The notes under the pieces were generated by a model that saw nothing but the letters and a program-made list of their open reading frames with translations, did not search any database and was not told the origin of the DNA. From NCBI GenBank assembly GCA_019188245.1, contig JAECZO010000030.1:1-64000 (forward strand): a stretch of DNA of 64,000 nt, given 5' to 3'. The position numbers and the translations under genes are program-made. Shown here one piece after another: positions 8,763-19,344 of this stretch (positions within the stretch are counted from its first letter, which is position 1; every line of letters begins with the position of its first letter). The DNA is from Novymonas esmeraldas. Lineage: Eukaryota > Euglenozoa > Kinetoplastea > Trypanosomatida > Trypanosomatidae.

Positions 8763-10640
8763 CTACATGAGGGTGCACTGGCATTGCGCCTTCTTCTCGT
8801 CGATCTCGCCCTGCAGACGGCGCATCTCCTTCTCGGCGTCGGCGATCTCCCGCTCGTACTTGGCGATCTCCTCCTCCAGCTGCTGCTTCTCGCGGCTCGG
8901 GGCACTGGCCTTGTACGCTGCATCGTAGTCCGCCTGAATCGCACGCTTGCGCTCCTCGGTCGTGTCAAAGGCCTTCGCGGTGGAGCGCTCAATCTCAATC
9001 TTCTGCGCCTCCGCGTCCGCGGCCTTCTTCTCCTCCGACTCGTTGATGAGGATGTTGCGCTGCTCATCCGGGGAGGCGATGTTGAATGCCTCGATCTTCT
9101 CCGTGAGTTGGTCCTCCTCCTCGTACTCCTTCAGCCGCGCCTCGTAGATGGCCGTGTTCTCCTTCTGCTTCTTCACCTTCGCCTCCATCGCGTCCGCGCG
9201 CACCTTCGCATCGTCGGCGTCGCGCATCAGCTTCTTGGTTGCCGCGTCGGTGGACGTCTGCGCTTGCTGGAACGCCTTGATCTCAGCCCGCTTCTTGTTG
9301 AGCTCCATGTTGATGTGCTTGCGCGCGCGGTTCGACCGCTCCGCCTCCATGTTGCGGCCGATCGCCGCCAGCTTCACGTGATGCTGCGACTCAATAATGT
9401 CGCTCGCGGTCTTGTTGTAGTTCGCCTCCTGCTTCATCAGCTCCACCTCGCGCGCGTTCAGCTCACCCTGCACCACCGACATCGCCTCGTGCTGCTTCCG
9501 CTCCTCCACCTGCAGGTCCTTCACCTCGTCCGCCAGCCGCCGCATCTCGACGAGGCTCTCGTCCTGCACCGGCTGCGGATTGCCCTTCAGCTCCTTCACC
9601 TTGACGCTGAACTGCAGCGTGTTGATGGCCTCCCGCATGTACTCGTAGTACGGGCTGACGCAGGAGATGATGTTCAGGTGGAACCCTTGCTGGAGCAGCG
9701 TTGGGTACAGCTTCGTGAAGGCCGTCTCGCGCACCGGCACCTTAGCCAGTGGATTCTCGCCGCTGTCGTGCTCCACCGCAACGTCGACGCAGCGCTGGAA
9801 GGCGGAGGGCATGTTGCGCAGCAGCACGAAGAGCACCTGCACGCGGCGCGACTTGCTCACAGACTGGTTCGCGTTCGCCGGGTCCTCGAACTCGAAGGTC
9901 TCGGTGAAGCGCATCGAGACGGTGTGCGTGCAGCTGCGCTTCTCGACGATGCGGTGCAGCTGCTGGATCGCCTTCTGCAGCTCCGGCGTGCTCTCCACGT
10001 CGATGCTGTTGACACCCGTGAGCCGCGGCCCGGTAGGGGTGGACTGCAGCTTGATGGAGTCCGCCGACTCCTTCTGCGTGCCGGTGCGCCGACCAATCGC
10101 GAGGAGGTCGATGTAGCTCTCCCCAGAGATGTCGATCGCCTCCAGCTCCACGCTGAGGAAGCTGTTCGCCAGCGCGTTCTTCTTGAAGGCGACGAGGATG
10201 TCCTCGGCGAAGCGCGGCAGGATGCCGCGGTTGGCGCCCTGCGCCTCGCCGCCGTAGAGGGTGTAGAAGCGGCCGCTGCTGCTGGCGCCGGCAACGCAGA
10301 AGGCCGTGTTGTAGCCCTCCACGATGGCCGGTATCGCCGGCGCCACGACGCGGTTGTAGACATCCTGCTGTGTGGTGAGCTGCCGCTTCTTGGCCGACTT
10401 GGAGGTGACGTCGCCGGGCTCCTGATAGGCCCACAGCACCTCGCCGACGGGGAAGATGGCGTTGCGGCGTATCTCGAAGAAGTTCTGCGGGTCGCGAACG
10501 GAGATGACGTTGTCGCCGTCCCACTCCAGGATGCCACGCGGAATGGCGCTGTCCTCCGGGCACACCTTCGCCTCAGACGGCGTGAAGGGCCTCACGCTGA
10601 CGAAGCTGCGGCATGAGCTGGACTTCAAGCTCGACGTCAT
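8763..10640 (-). CDS. Kinesin-fold protein with degenerate nucleotide site and C-terminal CaaX box
   Basis: A 625-aa protein. Residues about 10-352 follow the kinesin motor from end to end: FVSVRPFTPSE (first strand), VYNRVVAPAIPAIVEGYNTA before the P-loop, LSVELEAIDISGESYIDLL, and the closing helix IISCVSPYYEYMREAINTLQ. The nucleotide signature is gone. The P-loop (GQTGSGKT in active kinesins) reads GASSSGRF at 118-125, lacking the Walker Lys/Thr. The switch I SSRSH region reads KRSCTHTVSM, and the switch II DLAGSE region reads VLFVLLRN. Residues about 365-615 are long charged coiled coil. The last four residues are CTLM, a CaaX prenylation motif (Met favours farnesyl), with another Cys two residues before. 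I infer a non-motile, membrane-anchored kinesin relative; the cellular location is unknown. The start is the only ATG close to the conserved sequence. Confidence 0.75.
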   Translation of the reverse strand: MTSSLKSSSCRSFVSVRPFTPSEAKVCPEDSAIPRGILEWDGDNVISVRDPQNFFEIRRNAIFPVGEVLWAYQEPGDVTSKSAKKRQLTTQQDVYNRVVAPAIPAIVEGYNTAFCVAGASSSGRFYTLYGGEAQGANRGILPRFAEDILVAFKKNALANSFLSVELEAIDISGESYIDLLAIGRRTGTQKESADSIKLQSTPTGPRLTGVNSIDVESTPELQKAIQQLHRIVEKRSCTHTVSMRFTETFEFEDPANANQSVSKSRRVQVLFVLLRNMPSAFQRCVDVAVEHDSGENPLAKVPVRETAFTKLYPTLLQQGFHLNIISCVSPYYEYMREAINTLQFSVKVKELKGNPQPVQDESLVEMRRLADEVKDLQVEERKQHEAMSVVQGELNAREVELMKQEANYNKTASDIIESQHHVKLAAIGRNMEAERSNRARKHINMELNKKRAEIKAFQQAQTSTDAATKKLMRDADDAKVRADAMEAKVKKQKENTAIYEARLKEYEEEDQLTEKIEAFNIASPDEQRNILINESEEKKAADAEAQKIEIERSTAKAFDTTEERKRAIQADYDAAYKASAPSREKQQLEEEIAKYEREIADAEKEMRRLQGEIDEKKAQCQCTLM

Positions 10641-11666
10641 CGCGACGTGCTTCCACGCAACAGACTTACGGGGGGGGGAGAAGAGGGAGTGTGGACAGAA
10701 GCGAGGTGGAGCCACGAGTTGGAGAGCTGAACAGGGAACAACAGAAACCCAAAGAGAGAGGAAGAGTGAATAACACGTTGCTGTACTGCGTCGAAGAGTG
10801 TGTGGAAGACTACGTCTGTCTGTCTGTCTGTGTGTGTGAATGAATGAGCGTTGGTGTTCCCTTGGCGAGGGGGAGGGAGGGGGGGGTGAGAGATGAGAAA
10901 TGCACACACAGAGAAGAAGTTTGTGGAGGAGAGAAGGAGGAGGAGAACAAGGTGCACGGAGGATGGCGAGCGAGTGTGTCAGAGGGGGCGGAGGACACCG
11001 GTGCACCCATTGAAGGAGGTCCAACAGACTCGAGCCGCTCTCCCTCTCATCGGCCAACACCGAGGAAGGGAGGGAGTGCGGAGGCCTGACCCCCGCTCTC
11101 TTCTTACCCTTTCCCTTTCCCTCTGCTCCTCCGCAGAGAGTCGAAAACAAAAAAAAAGAAAAATGTGAATTCAACTTGGTCATGCCCCTCTTCGACCCAC
11201 CGAGTGAGAGAGAGAGAGAGCGACACGCTTCTTCTCTCTCCACCACCTCGTTACACCCCCCCCGATACAGCCGGCGAGGGGAGGGCAGAGGAGGGAGGCG
11301 TACCGAGCGGCGCCGCAACATCCACGTTTGTTTGTTTGTTGTTGGCGTTGTTGTTTGTTTCTTGCGACGGTCATCCTCTTCTTCTTCTTTTCCTCATCGG
11401 TGTTGAGGAGGTGCGTGTGCGTGTGCACGTGTGTGAGGGGGCGGCGGCTCTGCAGGTGTCCGCCATCGATGGTGCACAAGTAGACCTTCACCCTCTCTCT
11501 CTCTCTCGACTCCCACAAAGCTAACGCGGAGACGAAGGTGTGCGAGGCACCCGAGTAACGTGTGGAGACACAGGTGTGTGAGAATGGAAAAGAGCGGCGA
11601 CATTGGGTACTCATCTGCCTCCGTCCCCCCACACACACAAACACACAAACTCAACACTCACTCGCC
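10641..11666 (-). other. Intergenic spacer / UTRs between CWC22 and the pseudo-kinesin
   Basis: No gene seen. A coding-strand pyrimidine tract at about 10864-10890 is followed by AG at 10861-10862, a candidate acceptor giving a leader near 220 nt. The rest is purine/pyrimidine-skewed sequence with no coding signal. Confidence 0.55.
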
Positions 11667-13376
11667 TTAGTGCTCCATGCGGGGGCGTTTGTGCGCTGCC
11701 CGCTCCTCCTGCAGCGCCGCCCGCAGCGGTGCCGACATCTCCTGCAGCCCCATCGCCACGTAGAGATTCACGGCGCTCTTCAGCACGTCGATCCCCTGGT
11801 GGAGCGGGAAGAGCCGCTGCGTGTGCCAGCGCAGCTCCTCGTCCTTCTGGAAGCGCTCCAGCACCGCCGCCATGCCCATCTCCTCCGCCACCCCCTTGAA
11901 GAGGAACTGGATGATCAGCCGCTGCGACTCGTTGTTCTCCACCACGTCCAGGCAACTCAGGCACCGACTCCAGTAGATGGAGTTCGTGCGCAGCAGATGG
12001 CTGTACACCTTGCACGTGTACTCGATCTGCTTCAGTGTCAGCTCCCCCGCGCTCTCGTAGCGGGCGTGAAATGCCTCGACAAAGAAGGCCTGAAAGCGCG
12101 AGTTGCTCTTGCACAGACGCTCCGCTGCCATGCTGTACATCTTGCGGTAGGCGCGCTCCTCGCAGCAGCCCTCGATCACCATGAAGCAGATGGTCCGCTC
12201 CGTCTGCGGCTGCATCTGTCTCAGGATCTTGTGCACTGCCTCGTCGGCGCGGATGCTGCTGCGCATCGCCAGGTACACCTCGCGCCGGAGCTGCCGCTCC
12301 TCCGCGTTGATCAGCGTCTTGGACGCGTCCAAATCGGCGGTGGAAGGCGATGGCGCGGCAGCCGGTGCAGTTGCCGCCGGTGCCGTCGCCACCGCGCCGT
12401 CACCGCGGTCGCTCTCCCCGCCACTGCCCTCGCCGTCCTCCTCGCCATCGTCGTCTACCTCGGCGTCCGCGACCTGCTGCAGCAGCTCCATCTCCCAGTC
12501 CTCGCCAAGAAGCGTCTGACGCACCGACTCGTACTGCGCCTCGTGCGCGTCGTACTCGGCGTCGAAGGCGTACCGGTCCAGCGCGTCCTCGGTCGCGTAC
12601 CGCTCATCGAGGTCCAGCTCGTGCGTCTGCTGCGTCGCGAGGTCGAAGAGGACAAGGTACTCGGGCACCGCCTCCTCTCGCTCCTTCCGCCGCTCCCACG
12701 CCTGCACCTCCTTCAGGCACGACTCGAGCACCGCCTGCGAGCGCGACGACAGCCGCAGGGTCTCGTCGTCCATCGCCAGCAGGTCCCGGAAGGGGGTGAG
12801 GATCTGCTCGTGAAAGGAGCGCCGATCCCGCAGCGACATCACCTTGGACGTTTCACGAAACAACTTCGCCGCTTGGTCGATGTCCTCGTCGCCCCGCTTC
12901 TCCGCCGTCAGGTGCTTGAGCAGCAGCTGGTAGACGATGTCCACCTCCACCACCTGCAGGAGGAAGAGCCAGCCCAGGAAGCGGCTCGCGTTCTCCACGT
13001 AGCGCCAGTCCCGACGCAGGTACGCCAGTCCCCACTGGACGACGAGGCGCCGGCAGAGCAGCTGCACGACGCTCGGGAGCTCCTTGTTGATGCGGCTGGC
13101 GAGGGCGGCGAGGACCGGGGTGAGGTCGGGGTCCACCTGCTGCGTGCGCATCATGCTACGCGCGAACAAGCCTCGGCCACGCACCAGGTTCTCGCGGAAC
13201 AGCTCCACCGCGGAGGACTCGATGTTCTCGTTGTTCACTCGGTTCACCACGCCGGTGATACTGCGGGCCAAGGCGCGCCACGCCTCTTGCTGAAAAGCGG
13301 GGGAGTTGGTCGTGGCGGCGTCATCGGACGCAGAGGCCGCCTCCTGCCGACGGTGTGGTGGCACGTATCGTGACAT
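11667..13376 (-). CDS. CWC22: Pre-mRNA-splicing factor CWC22
   Basis: A 569-aa protein starting MSRYVPPHRRQEAASASDDA. Residues about 35-230 are a MIF4G HEAT domain whose first helices (EAWRALARSITGVVNRVNNE, ENLVRGRGLFARSMM) match CWC22 closely rather than NOM1/Sgd1 or eIF4G. An acidic linker (about 303-328, DDDGEEDGEGSGG) leads to an MA3 domain at about 363-480 (RREVYLAMRSSIRADEAVHK, CFMVIEGCCEERAY), then a conserved C-terminal block with AVNLYVAMGLQEMSAPLRAA. CWC22 is a spliceosomal protein that binds eIF4AIII and helps load the exon-junction core. In trypanosomatids, where almost all splicing is trans-splicing, it should act in the spliceosome in the nucleus. The MIF4G surface that docks eIF4AIII cannot be judged by eye. 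The codon before the chosen ATG that keeps the frame open is TTG, so 13376 is the first real start. Confidence 0.9.
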   Translation of the reverse strand: MSRYVPPHRRQEAASASDDAATTNSPAFQQEAWRALARSITGVVNRVNNENIESSAVELFRENLVRGRGLFARSMMRTQQVDPDLTPVLAALASRINKELPSVVQLLCRRLVVQWGLAYLRRDWRYVENASRFLGWLFLLQVVEVDIVYQLLLKHLTAEKRGDEDIDQAAKLFRETSKVMSLRDRRSFHEQILTPFRDLLAMDDETLRLSSRSQAVLESCLKEVQAWERRKEREEAVPEYLVLFDLATQQTHELDLDERYATEDALDRYAFDAEYDAHEAQYESVRQTLLGEDWEMELLQQVADAEVDDDGEEDGEGSGGESDRGDGAVATAPAATAPAAAPSPSTADLDASKTLINAEERQLRREVYLAMRSSIRADEAVHKILRQMQPQTERTICFMVIEGCCEERAYRKMYSMAAERLCKSNSRFQAFFVEAFHARYESAGELTLKQIEYTCKVYSHLLRTNSIYWSRCLSCLDVVENNESQRLIIQFLFKGVAEEMGMAAVLERFQKDEELRWHTQRLFPLHQGIDVLKSAVNLYVAMGLQEMSAPLRAALQEERAAHKRPRMEH

Positions 13377-14730
13377 GATCCAGTGCAAACCCCCCTGTCG
13401 ATCGCGAAGGGACAGGAGGACAAGGAGGAGGAGTCGACTTCTCCTCGTTCAAGAAAAAAAAAAGGACCAGGCGAAGCACCGCCGTCAACCTCTCGGGTAC
13501 GAGGGTCTGCGCTTTTGATTCAGTGTGTGTGTGTGTGTGTGTGTGGTAAGGGGGAGAGAGAAAGAGATGGTACGCACACACTAGCGTCCACGACGTGCAC
13601 CGTCTCGTCTTTTTTTTTTTTTTTTGTGGTGTTCTGAACACAAATACAAACACACACGTCCGGGTGTACAAGTATCGTGTGTACCGGACACTGCACTCCC
13701 GGATGGCAGAGTAGTGAAGGGGAGAGAGACCGAGAGGAGAGAGAGGAGACCAGTGACAGCGGTGGTGAGCGCGCAGCTCTGTCGCATCCCCACAAATGCG
13801 CGCACACGACAAACGCCGAAGCACGTGGCAAGCGAGGGTAGAAGAGGTGGGAAGTCGCCTGTACACCAGAGAAGGAGGAGGGAGGAGAGACCTCTCTCTC
13901 TCTTGCACGAACGATGCGGGGGGACGGCGTCCCCCACCTCGACGCAGGTGTCCAAACACACACACGCCTCGTGTGCGCTGTGTTGTGCGCCAGTCACGGT
14001 CACGCGAGCAGAACCGCCGTCTCCGGTACATGGATCTGGACATGAAGATGCATGAATGGACCCATAGACACACACACTCACACACACGCACAAGAAGGAG
14101 ATGGATGCCTTGCTCACCGATGCACTGAGGTGCCACCACACGGCACAGTCAGCACCCTGACACGCGCGCACACACAAACACACATGCAGACTTCCGACGG
14201 TGGAGAAGGAGAGGAGAGAGAGAGGTGGGAGAGGGAGGCAGGCACCTCCACTACCGACACCGCCCCCTCTCAAAGTTCAACACCCCCGCCTATTGTCTCT
14301 GTCCTACTCTGCCTCTCTCTCTCTCTCTTCCGGCGTGTGTGTGTGTGCCGGCGATGCTGTCGGCACCTCGTGCGACCAAGACGAGGAAATGAAGGATGTG
14401 GAGAGGAGAGTCACACAACACGGCACGAGCTACAAAGGAAAAAAAAAAAGAGAGGGAGCGTATCAACAGCAACGAAGGCACTCGCGCGCGCAGCCGCAGC
14501 GCGACATCAAGATAAGACGCCACACTGCACAATCCATAGTTCTGCTTGGGTGGTAGCGGGCGATGTAGGGGAGGAAGAGAGAGAGAGGGAGCGAGATGAA
14601 GAAGGGGGGCTGGAGGAACACGTGGTGGAGAGGAGTGTCGCGCGGTTCTACACTCGCCTAGCGGCACCACCTCCGCTCCACGTGTCTCCATCGCGTATGC
14701 CCACCGCCGCCTCCACCTTCTTGCAGGCCT
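13377..14730 (-). other. Intergenic spacer / UTRs between VPS28 and CWC22
   Basis: No gene supported. Two splice-acceptor candidates lie close to the CWC22 start: AG at 13444-13445 after a T10 tract, and AG at 13395-13396 after a CTCCTCCTCCTTGTCC tract. A (GT)n run sits near 13521-13543 and a plus-strand T-run near 13610-13625. Confidence 0.55.
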
Positions 14731-15360
14731 CTACCGCCGCCGGGAGAGGGTGGGATCACTTTCGAGGTACGCCTTCAGGCACGCGTACCCGCGCTCGAGG
14801 TCGTAGGCGAAGTCCCGCGTGGCCGAGTCGTCCAGCATGTCGGCGGCGTTCATGCTGTCCAGCCGGCCCTGCCACCGCTGCAACCGCACGTAAAAGTCCT
14901 CCTTGTTCAGGTGCAGCTTGCCCAGCACCTGCAGCAGGTCGCCGAGGGGCGGGTTGAGTACGTCGACGGAGGTCTGCTGGAGGCGCAGCGAGTCGAGCAG
15001 CGTGATGAAGTGGTCGCTGCACTCCACCGACTGGCGCGCGAGGAAGCGGGCGTTGTTCTCGTTGGAGCTGCTCACCGGGCCATCGCGAATGGTTGCCCGC
15101 GCCGCCGGGCACCGTGCGCAGTACTTGTCGAAGAAATCATCGATCGTGGTGAAGTACGGGTTGCGGGCACTCTGCAGATGCGCCACGGTGTTCTTGTACT
15201 TCTCGAGGAGTCTACGCACCGTGGCGTCGTACTGATCTTGCTGCAGCAGATCGCGTCTGTTCGCCTTTTCGATTTGCTCGATGGCGATGATTACGGCGAA
15301 GAGATCGGCGAGGTAGTCGATGTGCTGCCGCTCTCCAGGAGAGATCTCGATAGACGACAT
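14731..15360 (-). CDS. VPS28: ESCRT-I subunit VPS28
   Basis: A 209-aa protein, close to the usual 210-240. The N-terminal core (about 8-100) has YLADLFAVIIAIEQIEKA and YDATVRRLLEKYKN, matching the VPS28 helical hairpin that packs with VPS23 and VPS37. The segment FDKYCARCPAARATIRDGP matches the conserved CPLA-ERI stretch. Residues about 110-205 form the four-helix VPS28-C domain (DHFITLLDSLRLQQTSVDVL, MLDDSATRDFAYDLERGY), which recruits ESCRT-II or ESCRT-III partners. The role is sorting of ubiquitinated membrane proteins into multivesicular endosomes. The start at 15360 is preferred because upstream codons are low-complexity leader. The spacer above is long and a splice site is not obvious. 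Confidence 0.9.
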   Translation of the reverse strand: MSSIEISPGERQHIDYLADLFAVIIAIEQIEKANRRDLLQQDQYDATVRRLLEKYKNTVAHLQSARNPYFTTIDDFFDKYCARCPAARATIRDGPVSSSNENNARFLARQSVECSDHFITLLDSLRLQQTSVDVLNPPLGDLLQVLGKLHLNKEDFYVRLQRWQGRLDSMNAADMLDDSATRDFAYDLERGYACLKAYLESDPTLSRRR

Positions 15361-17272
15361 GACGCGAGCCGCGCGGCTGTGAGACACCGCACGTACCCCT
15401 TTTTTTTTCTTTTTCCTTTGTGTGTAGGTGAGAGAGTGATTGAATGAGTGAGCGGGCGAGAAGCAGACGCACACAATAAACAAAAAAACAAAAAGAACAG
15501 CAGAGCTAGGCTACCTCGGTCTTGGTTGGAGACAGCTGCAACTGTCGTCGTTGGTGGCCGATGAGGCACGTGTCAGCGTCCCGCAGTGCAAGGCGAGTGT
15601 GAGAGAGCGAGAAAGAGAGGTGAGGAGATTCATAGGCAGAGCAGCGAGGAGATTGTGAGAGGAGTACGCGTCGATACCATCGCCATGAAGTGAGTAGCAG
15701 GAGGGTGCCCCTCAATGCGCGCAGGCGGCACCGAAGCTCCCTCCTCCTTCCACCTCCTCTTCTCCACCAACGGCACGGACAACGTCTCTCCCGCAGTACC
15801 TACATCATGCGAGCCCACCACCAACGCTCAGCCACCGACGTCGCTGCGCTTCAAACTGTAGGCATGCCCAGTGATTGTGTGTGCGAGAAGACGCGCAAAG
15901 TACAAATGTGTGTCCTCTGCCCCCCCCCCCTCCTCCTGCTTCACCTGCATCCCCTCCTGCATCCGCCACAGCACGCGCGCGTTTGTGCGCGTGTCTGTAT
16001 GTGTGTGTGTGTGTGTGTGATAGTATGTCGAGAACAAAGATGGAGAAGGAGGAGATGAGCGGAGGACACGGTGTCCATCCCCTGCTGACACGACGCACAC
16101 ACACCTCCCTGCCACCCGCCCACTGCCTCGCGGTGCAGAAGCAAAAGAAAAAAAAAAAACACCCTTTCTGTGGCGAGAGAGGAAGCAGAGATCTTTCAGA
16201 GTGCACGAGAGCAGCGAGGGCAGGGCGTGAGGGGAGGCCGTATTGAAGAGCGACGCCGGAAAGCGCACGCTGCTGCCTCCTCCCCCCCTCACCACCTTCT
16301 CTATCGTCTCGTCTAAACACACACACACACACACACACACGCACGCTTCGAGACTCCATGGCACGGCCATCCGCTCGGCTGTCCACATACGCCGCGATGG
16401 GATCGCACGCATACGCACAAGCACACACACACACACAATAAACAAAAACAGGATGAAGTGGGCGAGGGAAAGAAAGAGAGACGGCCCAGAAGAAGACGTC
16501 AACCCAGCCCAGAGATCGACGAGACACAGCGAGTGAGAGAGGTCCTGCAGGGGGGTCCTTTGTCGGTAGCGCGTCTGCTCTCCACACTCGGCGTGAGGTG
16601 CAGAGCGCGCTGGGTAAGCCAAGACAGATGTGGGAGAGGGAGGAAGAGGTGAGAGCGAGACGCCAGGGAGGCGGCGAGGTCGGCGGAGTCCATCAGGAGG
16701 GGTGGTACTGGCTCAGCAGCCATAACAACAGAAACGCAAGACGCCGCACAGGCCAAGGGTCGACAAAGGCGCAGAACCGGAGACGTGAAGTTCAAGAATG
16801 CAGCGAAGATACACAACACACAAAGAAAGAGAGATAGAGATAGAGATAGAGGATCATGGAGGTGGAAGTGAGGACAAGTGGGGAAGAAGGGGAGGGGGAG
16901 GGTGCGAGCCCTCTTGAGAAAGCGATCGAGAAAGAGAGAGAGACGTGAACGAGCGATGGCAGGAGGCGGGGAGAGTGGGGGAGACAAGTGCCTCGAGAGA
17001 GAAGCAGGAGAGCCAATAGAGGAAGCACCACGATAACTACCTGGAGAGGTGCCGAGGAAGCAGTAGACACACTTTTCCTCTTCCTCCTCCTCCTCCCCCG
17101 CCTCTCTCATACACTTTCACACAGACACACACACACACACACACACACGAGACGAGAGGGGAAGGACGGAGGAGGAGGAAGAGGAGGAGAGACGAGCGGC
17201 GGAAGGAGGAGCGGCGGCCACGTGTTGAGTCGAGTCGCGAGGTGACCGGGATGTCATCGCATGCGTGCTGCC
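15361..17272 (-). other. Long intergenic spacer (1.9 kb) between ALDH and VPS28
   Basis: No gene supported. Several overlapping open frames of up to 264 codons on the minus strand are rich in Ser/Leu/Cys/His repeats and look like read-through of CA/GT and pyrimidine tracts. GT repeats lie near 16000-16020 and CA near 16317-16340. A weak acceptor candidate for VPS28 is AG at 15542-15543 below a pyrimidine patch at about 15597-15625. Confidence 0.5.
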
Positions 17273-18871
17273 CTACTCCTGCTTCTCCTTCACATTCCAC
17301 GGGCGGAACATGTATGTGCAGTGTCGCACGACGTGCCACAGGCTGGCGAGCATGTTGCCGATGCTCGTCGGCGCGGCGAAGGCGAGGGCGTGGCGCAGGA
17401 TGGTGTACGATTCGCGGGTGAAGGGGTACCACCAGAGGTTGCGTGGGGCCATGCCAGCCGGCAGCATGTCCTCGTTGATGCACTTGGCGTTCACCATCTC
17501 CTTGAGCCCGAGGTAGCCGTGGGTGCGGCCGATGCCGCTCTCCTTCCACCCGCCCCACGGCGCCTCCGACATGCCGTGCGAGAAGAGGTGATCGTTGATC
17601 GTGACGACGCCGCTCTCCAGCCGCATCGCGACCGCCCTCGCGCGCTTCATGTTGCGCGAGTGGACGCTGCTCGTGAGGGCGAGACTGCAGTCGTTCGCCA
17701 TCTGGATCCCCTCCTCTTCCGTCTTGAAGGGCACGACGGGTAGAATGGGGCCGAAGGTCTCCTCCCGCATGATGCGCATCGCCGGCGTGCAGCCCGTGAG
17801 GACGGTGGCAGGGTAGAAGAGGCCGGCCTTGGGACAGGTCGCCGTCGGCTGGCTCTGCGCCTCGATCTTGGCCCCTTGCGCGAGCGCCTCCTGCACCTGC
17901 GCATCGATGGTGTCGTACTGCCCCTTGGTGGTGATGCAGCCCATGTCCACGTCGAAGGCGCCGCTGTCGGGGCCGTGCCGCAGCGCCTCCGTCTTTGCCT
18001 TCAGCTGCGCGAGGAACTCGGGGTAGATGGACTCATCCACGTAGATGCGCTCCACACCACCGCAGCTCTGCCCCGCGTTCTGATAGCCGCCCCAGCACGC
18101 GCAGTTCACCGCGCGCTCGATGGAGGCGTCCTTGAGCACCACCATGGGGTCGTTGCCGCCAAGCTCCAGCGACACAGGCGTCAGAGTCTTGGCGGCCTCG
18201 GCCATCAGCTTCTTGCCCACGCCGACGCTGCCGGTGAAGAAGAGCTTGTTGATGCCGGAGGCGAGCATGGCCGGCCCCGCCTCGGCACCGCCGATGACGA
18301 GGTGCTGGAAGAGTCCCTCCGGCAGCTCGCCGGCCTTCACCACCTCCTCGATGAAGACGCCGACCGGGGTGGAGTTCGTGGCGACCTTCAGCAGCACCGC
18401 GTTCCCCGCCATCAGCCCCATGAGCACCTCGCCAAAGGGGATGGAGAAGGGGTAGTTCCACGGCGAGATGATGGCCACCACGCCGACCGGCTCGTAATGA
18501 ATGGTGTTGGACTTGTTGGCGAAGAAGATGGAGCCCACCGGCAGCTTCTGCGGCGCCAGCACCTTCTTGGTGTTCTTGGCATACCAGTCGCACGCCAGGA
18601 CGCCAGGGATCACCTCCGTCGCCAGCGCGTCCTGACGCGCCTTGCCGCTGCACGACGTGATCACCTCACCGGCGCGCTCCGCATTCGCTGCCAGGAACGT
18701 CTTCATCTTCTTCAAGTGCGCCCCACGCTGGTCAAAGCTCAAGCTCGCCCACTGCCGCTGCGCCACCCGCGCGGAGGCGACGGCCTTCGCGACCTCTGAC
18801 ACGTGCTGCTGCACGTACTCGCCCACCACGGCCCCGGTGGCGGGGCTCTTGACGGCAAAGCGCTGCGCCAT
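17273..18871 (-). CDS. Aldehyde dehydrogenase family protein
   Basis: A 532-aa NAD(P)-dependent aldehyde dehydrogenase. Landmarks: SPWNYPFSIPFGE near 136-148 (the Asn of the oxyanion hole), FFTGSVGVGKKL at about 211-222 (nucleotide-binding turn), LELGGNDP with the general-base Glu near 236, and NAGQSCGGVERIYV with the catalytic Cys near 270. The ETFGPILPV cofactor motif is near 371. The Rossmann Lys is present in LLKVATNSTPVG. All the catalytic residues I looked for are present. The GQSC/VER form resembles the acyl-aldehyde/succinate-semialdehyde side of the family, but the substrate cannot be read from sequence. The last 55 residues extend past the usual core and are mildly hydrophobic, so membrane association is possible. 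There is no clear N-terminal targeting signal at the chosen ATG. Confidence 0.88.
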   Translation of the reverse strand: MAQRFAVKSPATGAVVGEYVQQHVSEVAKAVASARVAQRQWASLSFDQRGAHLKKMKTFLAANAERAGEVITSCSGKARQDALATEVIPGVLACDWYAKNTKKVLAPQKLPVGSIFFANKSNTIHYEPVGVVAIISPWNYPFSIPFGEVLMGLMAGNAVLLKVATNSTPVGVFIEEVVKAGELPEGLFQHLVIGGAEAGPAMLASGINKLFFTGSVGVGKKLMAEAAKTLTPVSLELGGNDPMVVLKDASIERAVNCACWGGYQNAGQSCGGVERIYVDESIYPEFLAQLKAKTEALRHGPDSGAFDVDMGCITTKGQYDTIDAQVQEALAQGAKIEAQSQPTATCPKAGLFYPATVLTGCTPAMRIMREETFGPILPVVPFKTEEEGIQMANDCSLALTSSVHSRNMKRARAVAMRLESGVVTINDHLFSHGMSEAPWGGWKESGIGRTHGYLGLKEMVNAKCINEDMLPAGMAPRNLWWYPFTRESYTILRHALAFAAPTSIGNMLASLWHVVRHCTYMFRPWNVKEKQE

Positions 18872-19344
18872 AACTGTTCGTGACGCGAGACTCGTCTGTG
18901 TTCGCTCGCTACAGTTTTTTTTTTGTTTTTGTTCTGCTGCTGTTGTTGTTGTTTTGTGTGTATGTGTGTTCAAATATGAACGTGTATGAGACCGTGCTTC
19001 TCGTTGAGTTCTTTTTTTCTTTTCCTTGCGGTTGAGACGATCCTGTCGAAGGAACTGTGTGTGTGTTTGTGTGTATGCGTGGGTGCAAGTGTGAGAGCGC
19101 GTGTGTGCTTCCTTGTGCGTGAAGGTTGGTGAGGCTCTCAGGCTCGCGTATGGGGGGGGGGGACAGAAGGAACAGTGAGAAGGTGAGAAGCGGTGGGGGA
19201 AGAGAGACGATAAAGGTGATGGCGCCGGGTACGGGTCGTGTGAGACTTTGCGGAGTACATCCATAACGACCACCGCAGTGTGTGTCTGTGTGTTCGTTTT
19301 GCGTGTATGTATGTGTGTGTGTGTGTGATTGCGAGTCAGTGTCC
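18872..19344 (-). other. Intergenic spacer / UTRs between the SWR1-like and ALDH genes
   Basis: No gene seen. A pyrimidine tract on the coding strand at about 19155-19215 is followed by AG at 19143-19144, a candidate acceptor for ALDH with a leader near 270 nt. The leader would be A-rich near the ATG (plus-strand T-runs at 18915-18960). Confidence 0.5.

Noticed and set aside
8562-10616. 684-codon plus-strand open frame opposite the pseudo-kinesin
   Set aside because: Leu/Arg/His-rich shadow of the minus-strand gene; all other genes in the window lie on the minus strand.
11562-13373. 603-codon plus-strand open frame opposite CWC22
   Set aside because: Antisense shadow of a confidently identified gene; no family features.
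15805-16622. Two overlapping minus-strand open frames of about 260 codons in the ALDH-VPS28 spacer
   Set aside because: Dominated by CA/GT-derived Cys-Val and Thr-His runs and Ser/Leu pyrimidine sequence; no conserved block.
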